A DNA stretch of 64,000 nucleotides from NCBI GenBank assembly GCA_016868315.1, contig VGHE01000007.1:1-64000 (forward strand). The letters run 5' to 3'. Below the pieces are notes generated by a model, which had not been told where the DNA came from, searched no databases, and saw only the letters and a program-made list of their open reading frames with translations. Positions 30,084 through 39,321 of this stretch are shown here, in pieces; position 1 is the first letter of the stretch, and each line of letters starts with the position of its first letter. Made by a program: the position numbers and the translations under genes. Source of the stretch: Betaproteobacteria bacterium (GTDB lineage Bacteria > Bdellovibrionota_B > Oligoflexia > Silvanigrellales > Silvanigrellaceae).

Positions 30084-30120
30084 AAAAGGCCCCGAGGTAT
30101 TGTTCCTCGGAGCCTTTTGC
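30084..30120 (-). terminator. Intrinsic terminator of rpsB-tsf
   Basis: A 14-bp stem (30085-30098 with 30106-30119, one mismatch) has a seven-base loop and poly-A/poly-T flanks on both strands. On the minus strand it follows the tsf stop by about 25 bases. The strong stem and U-tract make it convincing. Confidence 0.85.
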
Positions 30121-30142
30121 AAATCAAGCGGGCACAGAACAA

Positions 30143-31090
30143 TCAGTTCTTGCTGCTCGCTGCAATCTGCTGAGCCACTTCAGCGGCGAAGTCTCCCGAC
30201 TTCTTCTCGACGCCTTGGCCGAGCTCAAGACGAACAAAGTTCGCGATCTTGAGGCCTGCAACTCCAGCTTGCTTGCCTGCGTCAGCCACATAAGCTGAAA
30301 CAGTTTTGCTGTCGTCCTTCACGAACATTTGTTCGGTGAGGCAGTTTTCTTTGTGCCAGGTGTCCATACGGCTCGAAACGATCTTGGGAAGAGCTGCTTC
30401 GGGCTTGCCTTGGTTCTTGTACTGGGTCCAGAACACTTCGCTCTCTGACTTCACCACGTCGGCTGGAACGCCTTCGCGGTTGGTGTAGAGGGGCTTCATC
30501 GCTGCGACCTGAAGGGCAACATCTTTCGCGATTTCGCTGAGAGCTGGATTGCTGCGCTGAGCGGTGAGGCCATCAGCAGTGAGCTCAACCAAGACGCCCA
30601 CTTTGCCGCCGCCATGAACATACGAAGCAACGAGGTTGGTGCCTGCGCCGAGTGTCGCGAAGCGACGTACGGTGATGTTTTCACCGATCTTGGCAACGAG
30701 GTTGGTTGTCGCTTCTGCCACAGTTCCGCCTGTGGTGTAGCCCGTAGCCGTGAGGGCTTCGAGAGTCGTTGGGTTGTTCTTCACAATGAGGTTCTGCAGG
30801 TTCGTGACGAACGCCTGGAACTCTTCGTTACGGGTAACGAAGTCGGTTTCGCAGTTCACTTCAACCAGATAACCTTTGCCAAGGTCGTTGGTGATGACCG
30901 CTGCGACGACGCCTTCGCTGGCCGCGCGAGAAGATTTCTTGGCTGCGGCGGCAAGGCCGCGCTCACGCAAAACCTTCAACGCTGCCTCCATGTCGCCAGC
31001 GGCTTCGTCGAGAGCTTTCTTGCAGTCAGTCATGCCTGCGCCAGTAGCTTCGCGGAGTTCTTTCACCATTTGTGCGGTTACGACTGCCAT
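30143..31090 (-). CDS. tsf: Elongation factor Ts
   Basis: The guanine-nucleotide exchange factor for EF-Tu. The 315-residue protein begins with the UBA-like ELREATGAGMTDCKKALDEA, followed by the core FVTRNEEFQAFV and the DVALQVAAMKPLY region. The later coiled-coil part has NCLTEQMFVKDDSKTV, and the protein ends in LGQGVEKKSGDFAAEVAQ. Length is normal for the long form. CAGGAG precedes the ATG. It lies 68 bp after rpsB, the conserved order, and is followed by a strong terminator. Confidence 0.98.
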   Translation of the reverse strand: MAVVTAQMVKELREATGAGMTDCKKALDEAAGDMEAALKVLRERGLAAAAKKSSRAASEGVVAAVITNDLGKGYLVEVNCETDFVTRNEEFQAFVTNLQNLIVKNNPTTLEALTATGYTTGGTVAEATTNLVAKIGENITVRRFATLGAGTNLVASYVHGGGKVGVLVELTADGLTAQRSNPALSEIAKDVALQVAAMKPLYTNREGVPADVVKSESEVFWTQYKNQGKPEAALPKIVSSRMDTWHKENCLTEQMFVKDDSKTVSAYVADAGKQAGVAGLKIANFVRLELGQGVEKKSGDFAAEVAQQIAASSKN

Positions 31091-31158
31091 TTTTTGTTCT
31101 CCTGTTTTTCTGGATTCAAAACGGATGCGGGTTGCTGCGTGAAAGAAGCGAGCGCTGC

Positions 31159-31962
31159 TTATTTTGCAGCGCCTTCGCCTTCGTCTTCACCATCGCGTGA
31201 GCGCAGGCGCTTGACCTTCGGTCCGCGAGCTGAGTCGCTGCTCAGGTTGCTGTCTTCGCGAACGATGTCACTCTTGCGGCGTTGCTTGCCCGCGATAGTC
31301 GCGTCCGCAATTAGAGTGGCGTAGAGCTTGATAGCTTTGAGGCTGTCGTCGTTGCCAGGAATGACGAAGTCAACGGCCGAAGGGTCGGAATTGGTATCGG
31401 TCACTGCAACAACTGGAATGCCAAGGCGGTTTGCTTCAGCAATCGCTGTGGCTTCTTTCTTCGCGTCGATAACGACCATGATAGAAGGCAGGCCGTTCAT
31501 GTTTTTGATGCCGCCGAGCGAACGGTCGAGCTTCTCGCGCAGGCGCTCTTTGAGAGAAACTTCTTTCTTGGTGATCGACTCGTAGGTGCCGTCGGTCGCC
31601 ATTTTTTCGATCTTCTTCAGCTTAGTGATGCTTGTCTTCACAGTTGTGAAGTTTGTGAGCATGCCGCCGAGCCAGCGGTGATGAACATGGAAGATACCTG
31701 CGCGTTCAGATTCTTCCTTGATGATGTCTTGTGCTTGCTTCTTGGTTGCAACGAAAAGAACGTTGCCGCCTTCTGCAACTGTGTTTTCAATTGCAGTGAG
31801 GGCGTTCTTGAAGAGCTTTTGAGTTTTTTGCAGGTCGATGATGTGGATGCCGTTGCGCTCGCCATAAATGTACGGGCGCATTTTTGGGTTCCAGCGGCGA
31901 ATCTGGTGACCGAAGTGAACGCCTGCGTCGAGCAGGTCTTTCAGTTGAACGTCAACTGCCAT
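31159..31962 (-). CDS. rpsB: 30S ribosomal protein S2
   Basis: A structural protein of the small ribosomal subunit. The ATG at 31962 (267 residues) starts MAVDVQLKDLLDAGVHFGHQ; the open frame continues upstream but without similarity. Other family landmarks are RRWNPKMRPYIYGERNGIHIIDL, HHRWLGGMLTNF and PIVAVTDTN-like PVVAVTDTNSDP. The C-terminus has a short basic/acidic extension (KVKRLRSRDGEDEGEGAAK). A leader of about 160 bases with an inverted repeat precedes it and may hold its promoter or an autoregulatory structure. Confidence 0.98.
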   Translation of the reverse strand: MAVDVQLKDLLDAGVHFGHQIRRWNPKMRPYIYGERNGIHIIDLQKTQKLFKNALTAIENTVAEGGNVLFVATKKQAQDIIKEESERAGIFHVHHRWLGGMLTNFTTVKTSITKLKKIEKMATDGTYESITKKEVSLKERLREKLDRSLGGIKNMNGLPSIMVVIDAKKEATAIAEANRLGIPVVAVTDTNSDPSAVDFVIPGNDDSLKAIKLYATLIADATIAGKQRRKSDIVREDSNLSSDSARGPKVKRLRSRDGEDEGEGAAK

Positions 31963-32058
31963 GTGAAAATCTCCTTGCCGGTTACGTGGATTAACCCCAA
32001 GCAAAACCAGGCTGCAAAGCTGCCACCGGCAATGGTCTTGCTGAGTAAACAAAACGAG

Positions 32059-32073
32059 GGTTATCGCATAACC
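32059..32073. repeat. Perfect inverted repeat in the scpB-rpsB intergenic region
   Basis: A 6-bp perfect inverted repeat with a 3-base centre, GGTTAT-N3-ATAACC, lies about 97 bases upstream of rpsB. It could be a protein binding site or an RNA hairpin in the rpsB leader. No established operator is recognised. Confidence 0.4.
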
Positions 32074-32120
32074 AAAGAATGGCCACAAAGGCAAGCGGAG
32101 GAGCCGCTCGGGAGAGACTC

Positions 32121-32939
32121 TTAGTCCTCGATTTGCGGCTCTGCGGGCTCAAAGTGCGGAAGGCTCTCGGCAGGTTCTGTAATTTCAGTGGTTTCCGTCT
32201 CAAGCGGTGCGTCGGCAGAGTCCTGGAAAGCAGACGCTCCATCCAGAGCGCCCTCCGAACTCTCGATGGGATCCTGGAAAGAGAGGTCTTGAGCATTGAG
32301 CTCGGGCTCGTCTGGCTCCTCACCATTGAGCCGAGCCAGAGCCTGCGCCATCTGTTCCTGATCTTCGGGTTTCATCTGCAATGAGCGCAGCGAGGGCAGG
32401 TCGGCCAAGGTTTTGAGGCCAAAAGTCTCCAAAAACCGCTGGGTCGTCTTGTATTCCATTGGGCTACCAACTTCTTTGCGCTGCCCGGCAACGGCAATCA
32501 GATCTTTTTCCTTGAGAGCCGTCATGATGGAAGAGGAGTCGACCTGGCGGATGGTATTGACCTCGCTGCGGGTCACAGGCTGGCGGTAGGCGACAATCGC
32601 GAGTGTTTCGAGAGCGGATTTCGATAAGCTGCGCGGTTTGCTCGCAAACTGCTTTTTCACCAATTCAGCATATTCAGGACGGGTGCGGAGCTGATATTTT
32701 CCGCCACATTCGAATAAAAAGAACGAACGTGGCTGATAGTCGGCCATGAGGTCGCGCAAAGCGAGGCGCACGTCGGAGAGTGATACCTCTCCAATAATAT
32801 TGCGAATTTCACTCACTTCCATAGCGTGTTCTGCTGCAAACAGAATCGCTTCAACTTGCTTTTTGAGTTCTTCAAAAGGCGAAACGCTTGCTGCGCCTTC
32901 GAGTGTGCGAGACACTCCCTCGTTGGTGAGAAATTCCAT
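32121..32939 (-). CDS. scpB: Segregation and condensation protein ScpB
   Basis: Part of the Smc-ScpA-ScpB condensin complex in chromosome segregation. The 272-residue protein shows two winged-helix domains. The first has QVEAILFAAEHAMEVSEI (about 29-46). The second has SKSALETLAIVAYRQPVTRSEV followed by RQVDSSSIMTALKEKDLI and the YKTTQRFLETFGL motif. The last 60 residues are an acidic, disordered tail. GAGGA precedes the ATG. scpA and smc are not in this window. It is divergent from the large exported-protein gene. Confidence 0.92.
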   Translation of the reverse strand: MEFLTNEGVSRTLEGAASVSPFEELKKQVEAILFAAEHAMEVSEIRNIIGEVSLSDVRLALRDLMADYQPRSFFLFECGGKYQLRTRPEYAELVKKQFASKPRSLSKSALETLAIVAYRQPVTRSEVNTIRQVDSSSIMTALKEKDLIAVAGQRKEVGSPMEYKTTQRFLETFGLKTLADLPSLRSLQMKPEDQEQMAQALARLNGEEPDEPELNAQDLSFQDPIESSEGALDGASAFQDSADAPLETETTEITEPAESLPHFEPAEPQIED

Positions 32940-32970
32940 GTGTGTTCCTCGAAGTGGAAAGAACTGGGAT

Positions 32971-35712
32971 ATGGATACGCGATTGCTGCGTGTGTGGTCA
33001 AATTGGTTGTGCCTCAGTCGCCCTGCTCTGGGTCATTTTGTTTGTCTCATCGCTCTGTTGTCTATTCTTGGAAGAACGCACGAGGGGTGGGCGCAGGCAG
33101 GGCAGGAGCCGCTCTCGCAAATTCGCCTCACCTGGAACCCCGCGGCTCGAAAGTTTATCGGGGTGCAATATCTGGCCTTGCCCCAGGGCTGGTTCGTGCT
33201 CCCAGCTGCGAAAAATGGATCCGCAATTCTGCCTGATTCAGCGGGGCTCGATTTTTGGTTGCTTCCGAACCGTGACTTGATTGAATCCACGCAGCAGCGC
33301 CTGACCCGTGAGCAACGGGAGTTCAAGGCTGCTGCTCCAACCATCGAGTGGCCCTTTGCCGACGTCGGACTCGGTGTGCTCTCTGTGCGTGAATTTCTCT
33401 CCGCAGGCTCAACTGCGCCATGTCCAGCGACACAGGAGCTGTTTTCAAACGAAGTTGAGCGTCTGACGTGGGGCAGCAAAGCCTTCGAGAAACATGACTC
33501 CGAGCGGCACTTGAGGCTCGAACTGGGTGTCACCGCCAAAACAAAATGCTCATACCTGCGGATTAAATTTGATTTTGAGCCACGCCCTGGCGAGGGAAAT
33601 TTTGCTTTAAAAAATGAAGGCAATTCTCATTTTTCTGGCCCTATATTTCCGCTCCTCAAAAACGAGCCTGTCGCCAGTCGCATCGTTTTTCAGCCCCTGA
33701 GAAGTAAAGTGGCGATGTCCTGCGCGGACTGTCGGACAACAGACGAGCGAGAAACATTTGTCGATTTTTATGGACTGCCCCCTGCATTGCATTTTCTCCC
33801 GGAAGGACGCGCCTCAGAAGACGTGTTGAAGGTGTCGGGCGTTGCTCTCGGTGCCGGGAGTTTGAAGGCGGGCAAGAGCGGAGAGGAAGAGATCATTCGG
33901 GGTGTTCAGCTGTTTCATGAGGCTTTAAAGGGTGCGATTGTTCGGGCGAAGAATGAAAGTGAAAGGGATTGGCAAGTTCTGCTTCGTCGAAACGTTCTGC
34001 TGGAACGACTCGTGCTGGAACAAGTGGGAGAAATTCAGCTCCATTCCTCCTACGGCAACGTCAGTCCTCTTTTGACTTCGTATCATCGTGCTGCGCTCTT
34101 TCGCGCACTCGCAAGAGATTTTTTGCGCAGCGTTCTGGGCGGAAAGCGTATCAATGACTGGAATGTTCATGGCGAAAATGAAATTGTGGCACGTGTGCTT
34201 GCGGAAATGTGGCTGCAAGCGGCTTTTCCGAGTTTAAACAACCTCAGAGAATTGTCTGATAGGTTGGACTTTCTTCCCTTCTTCAGAGCCATCCAACGGG
34301 GGAATGCATTCCTCAATAATTCTGTGTTCGTGGGTGCTGAAGAGCGAACCGGAGATTTGGATTTTTCGGTCTACCATGAATTCTTTTCTCCCCGGAGCGG
34401 TGCTGATCTCATTCTTCGGCTGAAAAGTTGCGCTGAGCCAAATGACTTTGGTGTTCTGCAAAAACTTGCGGAAGAGGTCGCACGAGGCACGGTATCGGTT
34501 CATGAATTCAGCAATCGGCTCAGAAGCATGAAACCGATTGCGCAATGCCTCACACCTATGCGTGTTGGACTTTTGCCCGATTTTTTTCCTGAGGAGGAGG
34601 TGCAGATTGTTGAAGACAGGAAGAATCTCGTTCTCAAGCGCAAAGTTGTTGACCCACCGCAGACCTTTGAATTCTTTTTTTCACGCAACAGAAAGTTACC
34701 GCGCGAAAATCTCAGGGTCACAGTGGTTGATGCCAAGGAGGGTAGGAAGGAGCTCGTGCTCTCTGCCCAGGACACCAAAGAGGAGAAAGTCAGTCTGGCA
34801 GCATCGGTTCAGGCTGTTCAGGTGGTTGCACCACACCCTGCGGTGAGCTCTGATCGATTGCTCTGGCCAAGATCATTGCGCACAGTTCTGCAGGCTTTGT
34901 CGTTGAATTATGATTCACGCCGCACGGATTTGGTTTTACGCAGCCAACTTCAGACCACGCAAACGGGTGATGAATGGGGGCGAGCACTATTGCTTGGCTA
35001 TCGCCGAGAGTTTTCCGATAACAACATTGATTTGCAGTTCAGCACGCGCTTGCCTTCACTGGTACCTGAGGCCTCTGCTTCGTTGACCATTGCGGGTACA
35101 ACCCGAATTCAGTCTGCTCCACCGACTTTCGTGGCGACGTCTTATGCTGTTGAAAGAGGACGCGGCAGTGTTCTTTATCCGGAGGGCGTTGGTTTGCGGC
35201 TTTGGCTGAGACGTCCTCTCAGCCTTTCAGCCCTGAATGAAAAATTGACCGATCCCGCTCAAGAGTGGATTTTCAGTTTCAATACCGGCCTGGCACCGCG
35301 CCTGACCTGGTCAGAGGTCATCTCCTATGGCTCGAGCGAAACAGATGTCGATGTGGGACTGCGCTCTGTGCCTGCCTGGCCAACTGCGGAGTACACGTCC
35401 AAGGAATATGCTCTTGTGCGGAGTGAGTTGCGGCATACGCTGACCCAGAATCTCAACGCCACGCTGGCTCGCTCGCTTCTGTTTCAACATGCGGTGCTCT
35501 ACGGAGCTCATGTGTTTGCGTTCGATCGTCTGCGTGCCGAGTCAAGTGCCGAGGTGGATGCAAGAGTTGCACAGTCACTGCTCATGGGGTTCCGTCTCTA
35601 TGGAGCTCTGTTTGGGGCAAAAGATCAGGCCGTTTCATTAGAAATTGCACGTGCACTCACAGATCCTGCGCGCACATCGTTTGGGTTCAGTCTTGGGAAA
35701 GCGCTGAACTGA
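32971..35712 (+). CDS. Large exported protein of unknown function
   Basis: A 913-residue protein starting at ATG 32971, 31 bases from the divergent scpB start. The N-terminus has a long signal peptide with a hydrophobic core (HFVCLIALLSIL) and a probable cleavage after WAQA near residue 38. The C-terminal third (from about 640) is rich in alternating strands such as LSLNYDSRRTDLVLRSQL and ends in FGFSLGKALN, resembling an outer-membrane barrel. The central part is mixed helical, including NEIVARVLAEMWLQAAF. I recognise no domain. A periplasmic region plus a beta-barrel anchor is an inference. Confidence 0.75.
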   Translation: MDTRLLRVWSNWLCLSRPALGHFVCLIALLSILGRTHEGWAQAGQEPLSQIRLTWNPAARKFIGVQYLALPQGWFVLPAAKNGSAILPDSAGLDFWLLPNRDLIESTQQRLTREQREFKAAAPTIEWPFADVGLGVLSVREFLSAGSTAPCPATQELFSNEVERLTWGSKAFEKHDSERHLRLELGVTAKTKCSYLRIKFDFEPRPGEGNFALKNEGNSHFSGPIFPLLKNEPVASRIVFQPLRSKVAMSCADCRTTDERETFVDFYGLPPALHFLPEGRASEDVLKVSGVALGAGSLKAGKSGEEEIIRGVQLFHEALKGAIVRAKNESERDWQVLLRRNVLLERLVLEQVGEIQLHSSYGNVSPLLTSYHRAALFRALARDFLRSVLGGKRINDWNVHGENEIVARVLAEMWLQAAFPSLNNLRELSDRLDFLPFFRAIQRGNAFLNNSVFVGAEERTGDLDFSVYHEFFSPRSGADLILRLKSCAEPNDFGVLQKLAEEVARGTVSVHEFSNRLRSMKPIAQCLTPMRVGLLPDFFPEEEVQIVEDRKNLVLKRKVVDPPQTFEFFFSRNRKLPRENLRVTVVDAKEGRKELVLSAQDTKEEKVSLAASVQAVQVVAPHPAVSSDRLLWPRSLRTVLQALSLNYDSRRTDLVLRSQLQTTQTGDEWGRALLLGYRREFSDNNIDLQFSTRLPSLVPEASASLTIAGTTRIQSAPPTFVATSYAVERGRGSVLYPEGVGLRLWLRRPLSLSALNEKLTDPAQEWIFSFNTGLAPRLTWSEVISYGSSETDVDVGLRSVPAWPTAEYTSKEYALVRSELRHTLTQNLNATLARSLLFQHAVLYGAHVFAFDRLRAESSAEVDARVAQSLLMGFRLYGALFGAKDQAVSLEIARALTDPARTSFGFSLGKALN

Positions 35713-35773
35713 TTTCACGCGGCAAAATTTATCAGCTGCGAGGCCAACCTGCTGGGTTAAGCTCCCTTGGGGG

Positions 35774-36625
35774 ATGGTAAAGGCCATGGATGTTTCACGC
35801 TATCTGCAAAAAGTTGCGGGTTCGGTGCGAACCAAAAAGTATGTGCTGCTTCTGCAGAAGTCACGCTACATGGCAGAGCAAGAAGTGCGTGTTATCTCCA
35901 AAGCGGTTGAGCATGCGCTGAGTGGCTATATTCAGATACGTCTTGATGATCCTGCTGAGGGGTTGAAAGTTCTCAACGTCAAGAACGTTGAGGTTGTCAT
36001 TCTCCATTATTCACTCATGAGTAACGAAGCAGATTTGGTGGATCTGGCCAAACAGCTCAAGGAAAGAAAAAAGGTGACCGTGCTTTTTGTCACCAACAAC
36101 GAGCGCGCCCTCATTGACGCCTACCGTGAGAAGATGTCGCTTTATGAAGAGCTCGACGACTTTGTCGCAGCACCTATCGACCCAGCCGAGCTGTATCGAA
36201 AATTGCAGAAGTCCGGCAGTGTGGAGGCGCGGGCTGCGAAGCGGTTTTCTATTGATGTGCCAGTCAAATTGACGCGAGTCGACAATCTTGAAGAGGTGGA
36301 TGCGACTTTAGCGGATTTGAGTTTGGTAGGAGCTGGACTCGATGTCCGCTCGGACACTCCGATGCGTCGTGATGAGCAGTTGCGGGTTCAGATTCCGCTT
36401 TATCCGTTTGGCATTTTTCATCCTCAGTATGGAGATTTCTTGAAGCTCTCTTTGCGGCTTCGGAGGATCGCTATCAAGGGTGACAACATCGGCTGCTCGA
36501 TAGAGCATCTGACTCCAATGCAGCACGATTGCCTTGTAAATCTGTTGGAAGATGTCTCGCGTCGACAAAGAATTTTTAGAATGACGAACAAAGATAAAAA
36601 AGGAGCGCAGCTCAATGCAAAATAA
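35774..36625 (+). CDS. PilZ domain protein with receiver-like N-terminus
   Basis: A 283-residue cytosolic protein. Residues about 25-140 look like a degenerate response-regulator receiver fold: KKYVLLLQKS, NVEVVILHYSL, KKVTVLFVTNN, then DDFVAAPIDPAELYRKL, without a clear phospho-Asp. From about 150 a PilZ domain follows, with the c-di-GMP motifs RAAKR (RxxxR) and DLSLVGAG ((D/N)xSxxG). It therefore probably binds cyclic di-GMP. The target is unknown. The ATG at 35774 and one at 35786 are both possible starts. Its stop overlaps the next lipoprotein gene by 11 bases, implying coupling. Confidence 0.85.
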   Translation: MVKAMDVSRYLQKVAGSVRTKKYVLLLQKSRYMAEQEVRVISKAVEHALSGYIQIRLDDPAEGLKVLNVKNVEVVILHYSLMSNEADLVDLAKQLKERKKVTVLFVTNNERALIDAYREKMSLYEELDDFVAAPIDPAELYRKLQKSGSVEARAAKRFSIDVPVKLTRVDNLEEVDATLADLSLVGAGLDVRSDTPMRRDEQLRVQIPLYPFGIFHPQYGDFLKLSLRLRRIAIKGDNIGCSIEHLTPMQHDCLVNLLEDVSRRQRIFRMTNKDKKGAQLNAK

Positions 36626-37298
36626 AACTCAGCTCGGTTTCCGATTTGAACTCCTGGCCGTGCTTTCGCTTGCACTTTTGCAAAGCTGTGTGAATCCGCC
36701 GCAGCGCACTTCGGGGGTGAATCCTTCGCCTGCAAAGCCACCGGCAGATCAGCCTACTCCCGATGACACAGCGGGGCGGCCTATTGGAGATGATGTGCGG
36801 GGTGATCGCCCGATTTTTCCACCAGCGAATGCACCGGTCGGCGCTCCGTCTGCCGACAAGGTTAAAGTGAGCTACTGGCTGAATCCGACAGTCAATAGCA
36901 ATTGTCTAACTGTTAGCGTGGAGGGCGCTGCAGAGGCGGTGAAAGCGCCTTGTACGGGAGTCACTCGCCCCACGGCACGGTGGGTTGATACTTTGTTTCC
37001 AAGCACAGGGAGCTCAGCTTTCAAGCTTAATGTAAAGCTTGAAACGACCGAAAACTCAGGCACTAAGTTTGAATCAACAACCGACATTCCGGGCGCCCAG
37101 GCATGGCGATGGCGTTGTTTTTCAGACTCCACAAAGAACCTTCACATTCTTTGTTATGAAGACGGCAATGCTTTGGCCAAAACCTTCGAAACATCTGATC
37201 TCTTCGTTCAAGTGGAAGGAGCGTCGAGTGTCGATTTTGGTGCGGTTCAGTGTCAGAAAGTGCCGGCAGCATCTTCTGCCAACTGCAATCAGAAGTAA
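36615..37298 (+). CDS. Lipoprotein of unknown function
   Basis: A 227-residue predicted lipoprotein with lipobox LQSC (Cys25) and AGGAG upstream of its ATG. A Pro/Asp-rich linker (about 28-80) precedes a compact domain with six cysteines. Recognisable pieces are VSYWLNPTVNSNCLTV, ARWVDTLFP, AWRWRCFSDS and VQCQKVP. The spacing suggests disulfides, but I recognise no family. It overlaps the PilZ gene by 11 bases on the same strand. Co-expression with a cyclic di-GMP receptor is therefore likely. Confidence 0.75.
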   Translation: MQNKTQLGFRFELLAVLSLALLQSCVNPPQRTSGVNPSPAKPPADQPTPDDTAGRPIGDDVRGDRPIFPPANAPVGAPSADKVKVSYWLNPTVNSNCLTVSVEGAAEAVKAPCTGVTRPTARWVDTLFPSTGSSAFKLNVKLETTENSGTKFESTTDIPGAQAWRWRCFSDSTKNLHILCYEDGNALAKTFETSDLFVQVEGASSVDFGAVQCQKVPAASSANCNQK

Positions 37299-37325
37299 TC
37301 AGCCCTTTTTGATTGTCTAAAAACT

Positions 37326-37366
37326 CAAAGCCCGCATCGGGAAACCGTGCGGGCTTTGTTATTTTT
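37326..37366 (+). terminator. Bidirectional intrinsic terminator between convergent lipoprotein and etfA genes
   Basis: An 11-bp stem (37326-37336 with 37348-37358) encloses a small CGG-GAAA-CCG hairpin. It is followed by TTATTTTT on the plus strand, and GAGTTTTTAG follows on the minus strand. It serves both the lipoprotein gene and the convergent etfA gene. Confidence 0.85.
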
Positions 37367-37386
37367 GGAAGAGCCTGAACTGCGGA

Positions 37387-38370
37387 TCAGCTGTGTTCGA
37401 CAATCTTCTTGAGCTCTTCTTTGAAGAGCGGCACGGCTTGGAACAAATCTGCAACAATACCGTAGTCAGCCTTCTGGAAAATAGGCGCATCGGGATCGGT
37501 ATTGACCGCCACAATGATCTTCGACGTGCGCATGCCTGCCAAGTGCTGGATCGAGCCAGAGATTCCAAACGCGATATAAAGGTTTGGGTTCACGGTCTTG
37601 CCCGTCTGACCAACCTGCATGTCGTGTGGTGCGTATCCGGAGTCCACAGCAGCGCGCGATGCACCCACAGTCGCTCCAACAACGTCAGCGAGGTCGTGGA
37701 GGATTTTGAAGTTGTCTGAGTTACCCATGGCGCGCCCACCTGATATGATCAAGCTGGCTTCAGTTAGGTCAGGCTTTTCCGATTTGCCTTTGCGAACTTC
37801 GACAATTTTCGACTTAACCGCAGCAGCGTCGATGTTCGGTTGGAAGTTTTCAACACTTGCTTCCGCAGCAGCGTTGAGAAGCTCCGCTGGAATAACGTTC
37901 GGACGAATGGTGACGAATGTGACAGGAGTCTGGCTCATAACCTCAGCAATGCACTTGCCTGCGTACATGGGGCGACGAACAACAACCTTTTCGCCATCGA
38001 GCGACACCGAGACAACATCGGTCAACATGCCTGATTTGTGGCGTGCTGCCAGACGAGGGAAGAAATCACGTCCTGTGGGAGATGCTGCACCCAAAACGAC
38101 CTTGTATGAATTCTTCTGGATGAGCTGAGAAATTGTTTGGATGTGAGGCTCGCACTGGTAGGTGTTGGTTGTCGCATGCTCAACAACAAAAACTTTACCT
38201 GCTCCGTAAGTGGCCAGAGTCTTTGCGTGTGCCGCACAACCTTCACCCAAAAGCACAGCATGGATGGAATCGGTTTTGCCGCCTGTGAGTCTGCGGGCTT
38301 CGGTCAAGAGTTCGCCGGCAGTGGATTTCAGTTTGCCGTTGCGCACTTCTGCGTAAACGAGAATATTCAT
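37387..38370 (-). CDS. etfA: Electron transfer flavoprotein alpha subunit
   Basis: The FAD-binding subunit of the electron transfer flavoprotein, which passes electrons from acyl-CoA and other dehydrogenases to the quinone pool. The 327-residue protein has the FAD domain signature SGYAPHDMQVGQTGKTVNPNLYIAFGISGSIQHLAGMR, interrupted here only for description. ISGGRAMGNSDNF and the N-terminal NILVYAEVRNGKL are also present. ETF-ubiquinone oxidoreductase is not in the window. It follows etfB after a 29-bp gap, the usual order. Confidence 0.96.
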   Translation of the reverse strand: MNILVYAEVRNGKLKSTAGELLTEARRLTGGKTDSIHAVLLGEGCAAHAKTLATYGAGKVFVVEHATTNTYQCEPHIQTISQLIQKNSYKVVLGAASPTGRDFFPRLAARHKSGMLTDVVSVSLDGEKVVVRRPMYAGKCIAEVMSQTPVTFVTIRPNVIPAELLNAAAEASVENFQPNIDAAAVKSKIVEVRKGKSEKPDLTEASLIISGGRAMGNSDNFKILHDLADVVGATVGASRAAVDSGYAPHDMQVGQTGKTVNPNLYIAFGISGSIQHLAGMRTSKIIVAVNTDPDAPIFQKADYGIVADLFQAVPLFKEELKKIVEHS

Positions 38371-38399
38371 GGTTTCTATCTCCCTCTTCGGCGTCGGTT

Positions 38400-39179
38400 T
38401 CAGATGACTTTGGCTTCGCTGCGCAACAGGCCAACCACTTTCTTGACCATTTCAGGCAGCGGCTCACCTTTGAAGACCTTTCCAGGGCTCTTCTCGGAGG
38501 GCAACGCATAATTCCGAACTGTGGTCAGTGGCGCATCGCTCAGGAGGTCGGAGAGTTTTTTCTCTGCAAGTGGTTTCTTCTTTGCCTTCATGATGCCTGG
38601 CAGCGGCGGGAAGCGGGGTTCGTTGAGGCTCTTGTGCGCGCCCAACACCATGGGGGACTTCACATCGTAGACTTCGATAATGCCGCCTTCAACTTCGCGC
38701 TCAACGCGAGCTGACTGGGCGCCATCTTGCCATTCAACCTTTGTGACCACCTGAACGTGCGGCATGCCACACAGCTCGGCGAGCATTGGGCCCACATGAG
38801 CGGAGTCGTCGTCGATAGCCTTTTGACCGACGAAGACAACGTCGGGTTTTTCTTCGGCAACGACTTTTGCGAGGGCTGTTGCAACGCAGAAGGAGTCGAG
38901 TTCGCCGCCATGACCATCCGTGTTGATCCAGACGCCACGGTCGATTCCCATGGCCATGGCCTTGCGCATGGCTTCCTGAACGCGCGTTGGCCCGAGGCTA
39001 ACAACGACGCTCTCTCCGGTCAGCTTTTCCTGCGTGCGCACGGCTTCTTCGATGGCGAATTCGTCGTAGGGGTTGACCATGTATTTGAATTCGGAATCGT
39101 CAAGGTTTTTTCCCCCTGCGGCGAGTTTGACCTTGGTTTCCGTGTCCGGGACATGTTTGACGAGAACCAGAATTTTCAC
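38400..39179 (-). CDS. etfB: Electron transfer flavoprotein beta subunit
   Basis: The AMP-binding partner of EtfA. It is 259 residues long from a GTG start, with GGAGG five bases upstream. Family features are the N-terminal MKILVLVKHVPDTETKVKL, the MNPYDEFAIEEA-like VNPYDEFAIEEAVR, and DVVFVGQKAIDDDSAHVGPMLAE. The adenine-binding stretch and LNEPRFPPLPGIMKAKKKP follow. It is the first gene of etfB-etfA and is divergent from the small membrane-protein gene at 39322. Confidence 0.96.
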   Translation of the reverse strand: MKILVLVKHVPDTETKVKLAAGGKNLDDSEFKYMVNPYDEFAIEEAVRTQEKLTGESVVVSLGPTRVQEAMRKAMAMGIDRGVWINTDGHGGELDSFCVATALAKVVAEEKPDVVFVGQKAIDDDSAHVGPMLAELCGMPHVQVVTKVEWQDGAQSARVEREVEGGIIEVYDVKSPMVLGAHKSLNEPRFPPLPGIMKAKKKPLAEKKLSDLLSDAPLTTVRNYALPSEKSPGKVFKGEPLPEMVKKVVGLLRSEAKVI

Positions 39180-39321
39180 GTGTTCCTCCGTTGTCTTTCA
39201 TCGCTTCAATCGCAGTGAAGTCTACATATTTTCCCAGTCCAGTCAAAAAAATCTCCGCGAATTGGGCGACATGTTTGCCGAAAAGAAGATGAACGGGAAG
39301 GTTTGGCCTAGGAGTGTAGCA

